In this document: positions 1-7,494 of the stretch, in pieces
How positions within the stretch are numbered: the first letter of the stretch is position 1
Layout of the letters: each line of letters begins with the position of its first letter
From: MSPOR6 sp965205065
GTDB taxonomy: Bacteria > Poribacteria > WGA-4E > WGA-3G
Assembly (NCBI GenBank): GCA_965205065.1
Contig: CBDBFT010000001.1
Coordinates: forward strand, 5,828,001 to 5,892,000
Reading direction: 5' to 3'
Length of the DNA stretch: 64,000 nucleotides
Made by a program: the position numbers and the translations under genes
The notes under the pieces: model-generated
The model's database searches: none
Told to the model about the DNA's origin: nothing
What the model saw: only the letters and a program-made list of their open reading frames with translations

Positions 1-662
1 TCTGAATTTGGAAATGTATTGGAAATATTGGAAGCAGCCTTAAGCATAATAGGTAGATGCCGTTTCACTTCGGAACGTCGGCTACCCGGCATTAGTCCGA
101 TAACGTGAGTATTATGCTTTAAGCTGAGTTTCTCTCTTGCCTGTTTAGCGTTAAGCTTGCATTTTGCGAAGTCAACGAGCGGATGTCCAACAAATTCCGC
201 GGGTGCTCCAGCATTTCTATAGAATTCTGTTTCAAAAGGGAATATTGAGGCGATGATGTTTGTACGCTTAGCGAGTTTTTTTGCCCTACCACCTCGCCAC
301 GCCCAAGCCTTGGGTGGAATGTAGTAGATCACGCGGACATCCTGTTTAAAGGCAAATTTTGCCAACGGCATGTTAAACTCAGCAAAATCTATCAGGAGCA
401 GTGCATCAGGTTGATGTTGACGTATATGTTGTTTTAATATTGCGAGTTTTCTCAAAAACTTCGGAAGTACAGCCAGTGCATCAGCAAATCCCATCACAGC
501 AGAATCACGGATGTGGATTTTTAAAGACACACCTGCTTCAGTCATCCTGTCTCCCCCCATACCGGTAAGGATGATGTTTGGGTGTATCGCTTTGAGTGCG
601 TTGACGACGTGTGATGCGTGTAGATCGCCGGATGGTTCACCAGCGACAATCATTAGTTTCAT
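1..662 (-). CDS. lpxB: Lipid-A-disaccharide synthase, 5' part only
   Basis: The translation begins MKLMIVAGEPSGDLHAS and continues with GMGGDRM, VMGFADAL, a DFAEFN segment, YYIPPKAWAWR and GLMPGSRRSEV. These are characteristic stretches of the GT19 glycosyltransferase LpxB, which joins UDP-2,3-diacylglucosamine to lipid X at the inner membrane in lipid A synthesis. About 220 residues are present and the frame runs off the window edge, so roughly the C-terminal 160 residues of a usual 380-residue enzyme are missing. The start is the ATG at 662, followed directly by the conserved beta strand. Its presence implies an outer membrane with lipopolysaccharide. It lies downstream of argC on the same strand but is separated from it by 485 bp of repeats. 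Confidence 0.93.
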   Translation of the reverse strand, partial: MKLMIVAGEPSGDLHASHVVNALKAIHPNIILTGMGGDRMTEAGVSLKIHIRDSAVMGFADALAVLPKFLRKLAILKQHIRQHQPDALLLIDFAEFNMPLAKFAFKQDVRVIYYIPPKAWAWRGGRAKKLAKRTNIIASIFPFETEFYRNAGAPAEFVGHPLVDFAKCKLNAKQAREKLSLKHNTHVIGLMPGSRRSEVKRHLPIMLKAASNISNTFPNS

Positions 663-689
663 GGTGAATGGTGTCTGCAAGCTATGATT

Positions 690-712
690 GGGTGTGTAAA
701 GTTATTGTCACT
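690..712. repeat. Solo terminal repeat of the GGGTGTGTAAAG element family
   Basis: GGGTGTGTAAAGTTATTGTC matches, with one change, the 22-bp left end of the elements at 36888, 52162 and 54297. No matching inverted right end is seen nearby, so this looks like a relic or one end of a decayed copy just upstream of lpxB. Confidence 0.6.
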
Positions 713-840
713 ATAAGTGTCAATTTTGGGATTTCTCTTAATAGTAGCAGGCACTCTCCGAGTGCCGTCTCTTTAATAGTAGTAGTAGCAGGCACTCTCC
801 GAGTGCCGTCTCTTTAATAGTAGTAGTAGCAGGCACTCTC

Positions 841-958
841 ATGAAGATTAAATAAATAATCAGGTAATTCTACTAATATGACTCATCGTAGGAGGAACGT
901 TTCGTAGGGGCGGGGTTTCCCCGCCCGCGTATTACCCAATTAATAACTTAATCTTCAT
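841..958. mobile_element. MITE-1 copy a, in a palindrome centre
   Basis: A 118-bp non-coding element with inverted ends ATGAAGATTAA / TTAATCTTCAT and a strong internal hairpin GGGCGGGGTTTCCCCGCCC. It splits the third palindromic unit exactly between GGCACTC and GAGTGCC. No ORF, so transposition would depend on an enzyme in trans. An essentially identical copy follows at 1004, a 115-bp copy is at 55487 and a diverged one at 52244. Confidence 0.75.
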
Positions 959-1003
959 CCGAGTGCCGTCTCTTTAATAGTAGTAGTAGTAGTAGGCACT
1001 CTC

Positions 1004-1121
1004 ATGAAGATTAAATAAATAATCAGGTAATTCTACTAATATGACTCATCGTAGGAGGAACGTTTCGTAGGGGCGGGGTTTCCCCGCCCGCGTATTACCC
1101 AATTAATAACTTAATCTTCAT
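1004..1121. mobile_element. MITE-1 copy b, in a palindrome centre
   Basis: Same 118-bp sequence as the copy at 841 in the same position inside the next palindromic unit. Identity of both element and flanks suggests that the palindrome-plus-MITE block was duplicated in tandem rather than inserted twice. Confidence 0.75.
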
Positions 1122-1147
1122 CCGAGTGCCGTCTCTTATGTAAGTTT

Positions 1148-2206
1148 CTACGGCATTAGACCGGGTGTTAGAAGTCCATCTGTTTCGTTATAGTCAAACA
1201 TCAAATTCAGATTCTGTACAGCAGCACCTGCTGCACCTTTTCCAAGATTATCAATAGCTGCCATTACAACCACTCGTTGCGTCCGTTTGTCAACAGCTAA
1301 ACCTATGTCACAAAAATTGCTACCAAGCACAGACTTTGTCTGCGGATATTCGTCACTATCAAGTACTCGGACGAAAGGTTCGTCCCTATAAAAGGTTTTA
1401 TACACATCCAACAACTTTTCAGGCAATAACCTTTCAGAAGAGAGTGGTTGCTTGAGTCTGGCGTAAACGGTACTAAGGATTCCACGAGTCATAGGAATCA
1501 GGTGTGGCGTGAATGTGACAGTAATAGTTTCTCCTGCGACAGCACTCAACTCCTGTTCGATCTCCGGTGTATGTCGATGTTTTCCGATATTGTATGCGAC
1601 GAGATTAGATTCTCGATTAGGAAAATGTGTTGTATCTTTGGGTTTCGGTCCAGCACCAGAAATGCCAGATTTTGAGTCAACGATGATGGAGTTCAATTCA
1701 ATGAGTTTTTGATTCAGTAAAGGCATGCTGGCAAGAATAGCACTTGTAGGATAACATCCAGGATTTGCGACGAGTTGTGCACTGCGTATCTTTTCACGAT
1801 ATCGTTCTGGTAACCCGTATACCGCATTCTGAATGAGTTCAGCACTGGAGTGTGCTACATCATACCAGTTTTGATAGGTTTCAGCATTGTATAACCTGTA
1901 ATCAGCACTAAAATCTACAACGCGTAAACCTTGCTTGATAATTTGTGGTGCGTAGGTCATTGCAACTTTATGTGGAACTGCCAGTACCACGACATCAACT
2001 CGATCTTTGAGCGAAAGGATGTCTAACGGCTCAAAAACAAGGTTTATGAAACCTCTAAGATGAGGTAAGACACGGTCAACGTGCTGACCTGCGTAAGTTT
2101 CAGATGTAGCAAGTTCCACACTGAAGCCAGTTGGATGGCTGACCAGAAACCTAAGTAATTCGCTACCACTATAACCTGATGCACCAACTATACCGATCTT
2201 TGTCAT
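1148..2206 (-). CDS. argC: N-acetyl-gamma-glutamyl-phosphate reductase
   Basis: Reduces N-acetyl-glutamyl-5-phosphate to the semialdehyde with NADPH, third step of arginine synthesis, cytosolic. The 352-residue product opens with the dinucleotide-binding motif IGIVGASGYSGSELLR and contains ANPGCYPTSAIL with the catalytic Cys, plus HTPEIEQEL and HLIPMTRGI, all typical. The frame is open 78 codons further upstream, but the ATG at 2206 sits directly before the Rossmann strand and has a purine-rich GAGGCAAG sequence in front, and the extension resembles no ArgC. No other arginine gene is in the window, so it appears to be a single-gene unit. Confidence 0.95.
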   Translation of the reverse strand: MTKIGIVGASGYSGSELLRFLVSHPTGFSVELATSETYAGQHVDRVLPHLRGFINLVFEPLDILSLKDRVDVVVLAVPHKVAMTYAPQIIKQGLRVVDFSADYRLYNAETYQNWYDVAHSSAELIQNAVYGLPERYREKIRSAQLVANPGCYPTSAILASMPLLNQKLIELNSIIVDSKSGISGAGPKPKDTTHFPNRESNLVAYNIGKHRHTPEIEQELSAVAGETITVTFTPHLIPMTRGILSTVYARLKQPLSSERLLPEKLLDVYKTFYRDEPFVRVLDSDEYPQTKSVLGSNFCDIGLAVDKRTQRVVVMAAIDNLGKGAAGAAVQNLNLMFDYNETDGLLTPGLMP

Positions 2207-2747
2207 TTTTCTTGCCTCATAGTTTTTTGGCATATTGTAGCATGAAGTTGTTGACAAATCAATGTAATCTTTTACGCAAAGAAACTTTGGACATCCAATA
2301 ATTTTCTGATTTACCCCCAGTTTTTCAGTCCCCATATTTGTATGTCTTATCATAATAGTTTTCATTCCCAAATACAACTTACGATAAAACACTACAATTC
2401 GGTGAACACATCGCCTGCGTCTCAAGAGCTGAAAATCCACAACCCTCAGACGCAGTCAGAAAAATCTTCAGAACAATACTCAGATATTATACCATTTCTA
2501 ATTGAAAATGTTGCTTTATTAATGCAGAATACCAAACGCGTATTCTGCCACATTCTGTTAGATTGTGCCGTTCCCCGCTTCATTTCTAAAAAGTCGGTAA
2601 TGAGAGAAAAATTAATAGAAATGGTATTATATTGCGATGAAAAATTTCAACAATGCCTGCAAGGAGAAGGTTTAGATTCCCTCTCATACATACAGAAATG
2701 TATCAATGACGGTATGAAAGAAAGCTTAGGGGAAAAAAAATTGGTAG
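2207..2747. other. Intergenic, no convincing gene
   Basis: A plus-strand frame is open from 2342 to 2908 but has no good ribosome site, runs through a palindrome (CAGAATACC..GTATTCTG at about 2525-2548), an ATTCTGTTAGATTGTGC repeat tag, a terminator hairpin and a heptamer repeat, and then the antisense of a real gene. I do not call it. The upstream region of argC must lie at the left end of this stretch. Confidence 0.5.
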
Positions 2748-2785
2748 GAAAGAAAAAAGGCAGATACCCAAAATGGATACCTGCC
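2748..2785 (-). terminator. Rho-independent terminator after the Ig-repeat gene
   Basis: On the minus strand GGCAGGTATCC-ATTT-GGGTATCTGCC forms a GC-containing stem followed by TTTTTTC. It lies about 50 bp past the stop at 2838. A near-identical hairpin follows the other Ig-repeat gene at 7422-7460. Confidence 0.75.
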
Positions 2786-2827
2786 TATCAGTTATCAGTT
2801 ATCAGTTATCAGTTATCAGTTATCAGT
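2786..2827. repeat. Heptamer tandem repeat (TATCAGT)x6
   Basis: Six perfect copies of TATCAGT between the terminator and the 3' end of the Ig-repeat gene. Confidence 0.9.
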
Positions 2828-2837
2828 GTCCAATTTT

Positions 2838-4370
2838 TCACTGTACCGTCACGTTTTCAGAAACATCATAAGAAGTTCCCCACGCATCACCCGACCTGCT
2901 GTCATTAAACGGATACACACGTAACGTGAACTGATACGACCCACTCGCAGCAGTTGATGGAAATGTATAACTCACTGGTAATACATACGTCGTTCTATTA
3001 CTATTCCCAAAAGTCCATCTGATCTTCGTGCCATATTTATTACTGGTATCCCCAGGGGAACGCACATACAGATCTGCACCATAAATCGGTTGGTTTGCCG
3101 TGGCAGTCATGGACACAACACTTGTGCTACTGTTATACCTCAAAGATAAACTCGGTATGAAGACTATCGGAACTGGTAAAGAAACCGAAACCGTATAACT
3201 CGGCTGAACAACCGTGTTATCCGACAAAGTGGTATATGCTGTCAGCACATAATCACCACTCACACCACTCGGAAAACTATACGTATACGATGCTGTCGTA
3301 GAGTTACCCGGGCTATCAGATACAGACGATTGACTCGTACCCAACCCCGATTCACTCGGAGACTTCAAATACCAATATATAGATGTCCACCCCAAAGGCA
3401 CACTTAAACTCGCCGTGTGGCTGTCACCCGCTTCTGCGGTATAAACACCATCCGAAGACACTAACGAATTAGACAGTGTAGAAGATGTAGACGAAGATGT
3501 TTCTACAGGAGTCTTAGCTGTCACAGATAACGTATAACTCGCTTCATAACTCGAAGTCATATTCGGTGTCACTTCCGCCTTAATCACATAATCACCAGAC
3601 GCATCCTCCGGTATACTCCAACTCATACGCGGCTCATCCGTATTGTTATCCGTTTCTATCAACGTTGTATCAACATACCATTTCACAGAACTCGCAACAT
3701 GACTCAAATACATCACAGACTCATGCGTGTCACCAGCCGTCGCCGTATACACATCATTCGCAGCAAACATAATACCATAGTTGTATTCCCCAGCATCCGC
3801 CTTCTTCTCATTTGGCGTCGCAGGTTCTGTCGTATTTACACTGATACTCGGTATCGTCTTCGCCATAGATTTTCCGGATGAATTGAACGATTCACCATGC
3901 GCACGGGCATACGGATCAAACATCGCTATGATCTCCGCATCACTCGGGGTGCCGATCTTCGTTCTCGTTACCGAGGCATCATCGCTCAACGAAAGAGAAC
4001 GAGGGACTTTTGACTCTTTGATTCCCAAAAATACCCATAAATTAAAACCACCACCAAAATGGACTTGATGTTCTTTCATTGCGGTATAAAATGAATTGCC
4101 TGAATGCTTATATGAAAAATTTTCACTATCACCCCAGTTGGACTGATCCTCATCCGACGCATTATCATACCATTTCTCATAGCTTGTGAAATGATCCGAT
4201 TGCAACTCTATGGGACGACCACTTCTATTCACAAGAGAAGTTTTCACATTCTTATCGTCAAGAACACCCGCGTCGGTTTTCACCGTGCTCGCAAACTGCT
4301 GCGCCACGTCCGTGTCTGCAGTCCCACTAATAGAAGCAAATCCACGAAACGCAGTTGAGATTGCCATCAT
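2838..4370 (-). pseudogene. Secreted Ig-like-repeat protein, 3' part of IS-split gene
   Basis: 510 codons from ATG 4370. The first 190 residues match nothing I recognise; the rest is three or four beta-rich repeats of about 90 residues with the pattern DGVYTAEAGDSH ... SIYWYLKSP ... GVSGDYVLTAY ... PSYTVSVS, as in Ig-like or PKD-like surface proteins. The same repeat type occurs in the product at 7495. There is no signal peptide here: it is encoded beyond the IS630 element, at 5546-5784, and joining the two parts gives one 596-residue frame. A purine-rich GGAG precedes ATG 4370, so an internal, unexported product could still be made. Confidence 0.75.
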
Positions 4371-4390
4371 ATCAACTCCACTATATACTA

Positions 4391-5545
4391 CCATTTGTAT
4401 TAAATTATATTCCATTTGCCACTTTTGTTATATAATCGGTATTTGTTATACTTGCAATAGTGGTTTCCGTATATTTTTTCAATATTTCGGTAAGTTTGTT
4501 CTGCATTTCTGTTATGGCTGTGAAGACATTTTCAAATAACTTTGCTTTTGTGTCTTGCCAAAGTCTTTCTATAGGGTTCAGTTCAGGACTATAAGGTGGT
4601 AGAAAAACCAAAATGACATTATCAGGTATTTGTAGAGATTTCCCGTGATGAAAACGCCCATTATCAAGAACAAGGACATTTAGAGATGAATGATAAACTT
4701 TAGCAAACTCATCAAGGAATACTTGGAAACAAGAACCATTGAGCAAAGGCATCTCAAGAAAGAAACTTTGTCCTGTTATCGGTTCTACAGCACCATATAG
4801 ATAAAAGTTCTCATAAGTATAACTGACCTTAGTAATCGGTTTGATACCGGGCAAGGTAATACGCCGATATGAAACAGGCAATAAACCAAATCTTGTCTCA
4901 TCTTGACAAAAGATCCGGATCGTTTCAAAAGAAGAAACTTTCTCTGAAATGGCAGTCTTGATTGTTTCTCCGAAGTTTAGCTTGAACTCATCACACGCTT
5001 TTTCGTTTTTTTTTTCGTGACTTTTGCGGGGCACCTTGAGTTTGGCATTCCATTTATAGTGGACTAAAGCATAAACAGCATGATAGTTCATTTTGACACC
5101 AAATGTCTCTTCAATATAATCTATAATCTGGTGGTAACTTGAGAAACCTTCCGGGTCTTGGAGTTTCTCACGCAAAAGTTCTTGTTGTTCTTTAGTGAGT
5201 TGATGAGGACGCCCAGAGGAATAATCTCGTTCCAAAAGTCCATTAAGTCCTGCGGAGGCATAAGTTGATAACCATTTTCCAACCGTTTTTCGGTGGACAC
5301 CTATCATCTCTGCTGCTTCTTTACGAGTTTTTACCTGGCCGCTCCGATATAGATATAGCATTGTAAGTCTTTGCTTGTGAAAACCTTTTGGTGATTTTCT
5401 TATCAAACGCTTCAACTCTGAAACACTTTCTGTAATCTCTGGGGGTTTGATGTTCATTGATTTCTAACCTCTAATTTGTAGAATTAAAAAAAGTATAGCA
5501 GAAATCAAAAATATATAAAAGGGAAAATATATAATTTAAATGGTA
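4391..5545 (-). mobile_element. IS630-family insertion sequence, complete
   Basis: A single-transposase element with short inverted ends (CCATTT...AAATTATAT at 4391; the mirrored AAATTATA..AAATGG at 5531-5543) and a TA dinucleotide at each junction, the target IS630/Tc1-mariner elements duplicate. The right junction reads TATA, so the end is ambiguous by two bases. Taking TA 5546-5547 as the duplicate makes the host gene rejoin in frame. Confidence 0.8.
4405..5457 (-). CDS. IS630-family transposase
   Basis: 350 residues. An N-terminal helix-turn-helix region (RKEAAEMIGVHRKTVGKWL, residues about 42-60) is followed by a DDE domain with CQDETRFG, VLVLDNGRFHHG and PPYSPELNPIERLWQ, giving the Asp, Asp and Glu that bind metal in this family. 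Length is normal for an intact enzyme and no frameshift is seen, so it is probably active. Its stop lies 14 bases inside the element's left end. Confidence 0.93.
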   Translation of the reverse strand: MNIKPPEITESVSELKRLIRKSPKGFHKQRLTMLYLYRSGQVKTRKEAAEMIGVHRKTVGKWLSTYASAGLNGLLERDYSSGRPHQLTKEQQELLREKLQDPEGFSSYHQIIDYIEETFGVKMNYHAVYALVHYKWNAKLKVPRKSHEKKNEKACDEFKLNFGETIKTAISEKVSSFETIRIFCQDETRFGLLPVSYRRITLPGIKPITKVSYTYENFYLYGAVEPITGQSFFLEMPLLNGSCFQVFLDEFAKVYHSSLNVLVLDNGRFHHGKSLQIPDNVILVFLPPYSPELNPIERLWQDTKAKLFENVFTAITEMQNKLTEILKKYTETTIASITNTDYITKVANGI

Positions 5546-5784
5546 TACGATGGAGTAGGCTGTGCTCTCGCTTGTATCGTAGATACTATAGTAGGTATCC
5601 GCTTCTATGTCAGCAAAACGGTGCACTTTGGTACCGCCAAAAAAGCCACTTTTGGTGACAGCGGCATTCAAATGCTTAACAGGATGGTGCTTGATGATGC
5701 GCTGTTCACCCGCCACTTCAGAGACTTGAAAAACAAAAAGTATCAAGGTAAAAAAAAAATAACAAACGATTTAAGACGTGTCAT
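5546..5784 (-). pseudogene. 5' part of the IS630-split secreted protein gene
   Basis: The ATG at 5784 follows GGAGTTTAAA at good spacing and encodes MTRLKSFVIFF, then a run of ten T (5750-5759) breaks the frame. With one more T it continues TLILFVFQVSEVAGEQ, a classic signal peptide, then about 55 residues up to the IS630 junction. On the other side VYSGVDMMAIS follows in the same frame. The gene therefore carries two lesions: a homopolymer frameshift that could be slippage or a sequencing error, and the IS. Confidence 0.7.
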
Positions 5785-5843
5785 TTTAAACTCCTTTCAA
5801 AATAAATAAAATTAATTAGCTGTTAGTGATGAACTATAGATTT

Positions 5844-5938
5844 AGGCTCATGTAAAGAATGAGTGCTAATGAAAACATTTAACCCGCATGGCCATTGACT
5901 TTATCAAAAACAATCGCACACATATTTTACATGAGCCT
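5844..5938. mobile_element. 95-bp MITE with 6-bp target duplication
   Basis: Perfect 13-bp inverted ends AGGCTCATGTAAA / TTTACATGAGCCT bounded by the direct repeat AGATTT (5838-5843 and 5939-5944). Its interior (AACCCGCATGGCCATTGAC) matches sequence upstream of the IS5-type transposase at 55265-55340, so it may derive from one end of that element. It sits directly after the stop codon of the gene at 5943. Confidence 0.75.
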
Positions 5939-5942
5939 AGAT

Positions 5943-6981
5943 TTACTCCACTCCTATCATACGATGATATATTGTGACATGAGAACTATCATGTATCAAT
6001 GGTTGCATTGTGATCGGGTTGATGGTGTAATCCCAGCCCATCAGAGTTTCTAACTCTTCATCCGATGTGTTATACACATCAATACGAACCGTGGGAGCAT
6101 CTGTTGTTGATGGAATTCGAGCAAACCGCGTCGTGTTTTTCCACTCGTTGCCTCCTTCGGTGACCCCTGAATATACAAACTCGTAACGCGTATTCCCTTT
6201 TATGAAGAAATCGCGTCCGTCTTTCAAGGTGACCTTGTTCCAACCTTGATCTAAATACCCCATTGCAACGTCATAGGCTGTTTCAAGACGATTTTCTTCA
6301 CCATAAGACTGATCCGATAACAGATGCCATTCAGTGATTTCAGGAAACGCCCAAATCTGTTCATACTGCCAATCTATTCGACTGGCTGCCATAGATGCTA
6401 CTGGAGTGTAACCTAGTTCCCATTCCGCATAAGCACGATACATCTTTTCATATTCAATGAACTGATCCCATATCTCTGCGTAGGGACGTTTCGGATTATG
6501 TTCGCTGACAATCTCAGAGACAATATCACTCAACCGTTCTCTAAATTCTCCAGCGTATTGACCGAATTGATCATTTGCCGGTGGTGGTTCAAGACCACGA
6601 TACACGCCATCAATCCACTCAGGTTGAAGTTTTAGATGTTCTGGGCATTCCTCTGGCACTGCGGAAGGCGGTAGTGGCGGTTCTGGTAGATGTGCGAAAC
6701 GATCTGGATCGCGCGGGAGGTGTGTGTGACATACATACCTTCAACGCCTTCCTTCTCGTAGCCTAAAGGCTCTGTCGCAAACTCCGTTTTTACTTTTGTT
6801 TGATCGACTTTGACCTCTTGTGCTTCAGGTTTATCAATACCCGCATTTTGTTCAACAGGCACTTTATTCCAACGATACCCATTTCGAACCCATTTGAAAC
6901 CAGGTTCTGCTGCGGGGGGTTTCGATGTATCTGCAGGCACATTATAGAAAACTTCAGGTTCATCCGGTGTTCTATTGGATA
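5943..6981 (-). pseudogene. Unknown protein gene, frameshifted and 5'-truncated
   Basis: Two overlapping frames (6632-6940 and 5943-6659) read as one protein if two bases are removed from a CA repeat at about 6727: GMYVTH then LPRDPDRFAHLPEPPLPP then PEECPEHLKLQPEWIDG. The joined product is about 340 residues, Pro- and Trp-rich, with no domain I recognise. Upstream, the frame hits a stop exactly where IS5-type sequence begins (about 6982), so the start and any signal peptide are lost. Position, strand and neighbours suggest another secreted protein of this locus, but that is a guess. The CA slip could be a sequencing error; the truncation cannot. Confidence 0.6.
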
Positions 6982-7409
6982 GAACTCATAGTGAGTAACA
7001 TTTAAGAATTGTTGAAAGTAACCTTATAGTTTATTATTGAATATGCTAAATTACGAAAACCCAAACAGGTTTCCTTGAGTTTATCATAGCTAAGTGCAAG
7101 TTTCCGATAAGTATCTTGCCAACCGAATGTACGCTCTACTTTATATCGGCCTTTGTAGATATCTTTGTTGAACCAACCGAACTTCTGCGCAATGACAATA
7201 GGTTCTTTGGCATTCCGACGGTTCGGATAAATCACGGGGAGCAACCCTTGTTCTTTGATAAGCTTATGATTCACCTTTGCGTCAAAACCTGAATCCAGGG
7301 TTAGAGCAGAACCACTGATATCCATACCAATGCAATGACTAAAGGCTATGAAATCAGTGAAAGTTTCGGGCAAAATAAGGAAAAAGAAGTCTAAAAAACG
7401 AAAAGACAT
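6982..7409 (-). mobile_element. IS5-type transposase remnant, C-terminal part
   Basis: The 7002-7409 frame matches, at roughly 75-80% identity by eye, the last 130 residues of the transposase at 54345: LPETFTDFI, ALTLDSGFD, EQGLLPVIYPN, YKVERTFGWQDTYR, GFRNLAYSIIN. It keeps the second Asp and the Glu of the DDE triad but lacks the N-terminal half, so it is dead. It truncates the gene to its left. Confidence 0.85.
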
Positions 7410-7421
7410 ATAGCATCACTT

Positions 7422-7460
7422 CAAAAAAATACAGGCAGATACCAAAACGATACCTGCCTG
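7422..7460 (-). terminator. Rho-independent terminator after the M15/Ig gene
   Basis: Minus-strand stem CAGGCAGGTATC-GTTTT-GGTATCTGCCTG followed by TATTTTTTTG, about 35 bp past the stop at 7495. Nearly the same hairpin terminates the Ig-repeat gene at 2838. Confidence 0.8.
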
Positions 7461-7494
7461 TGAGGTTCAGGGGGCTGCCTACGTCTACAATCGG

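Larger units (their letters stand above)
742..1137. repeat. Palindromic GGCACTCTCCGAGTGCC repeat array
   Basis: Four units of the palindrome GGCACTC-TC-CGAGTGCC followed by GTCTCTT and runs of TAGTAG lie in a row. The first two (about 750 and 791) are intact; the third and fourth are each split at the palindrome centre by a 118-bp MITE. A reverse-oriented copy of the same palindrome is at 52511-52537. The region carries no gene. Confidence 0.8.

Noticed and set aside
2207..2440. N-terminal extension of ArgC by 78 residues
   Set aside because: Extension has no similarity to ArgC, and ATG 2206 has the ribosome site and precedes the Rossmann motif.
2342..2908. 188-residue plus-strand frame
   Set aside because: Runs through a terminator, a heptamer repeat and the antisense of the Ig-repeat gene, with no ribosome site.
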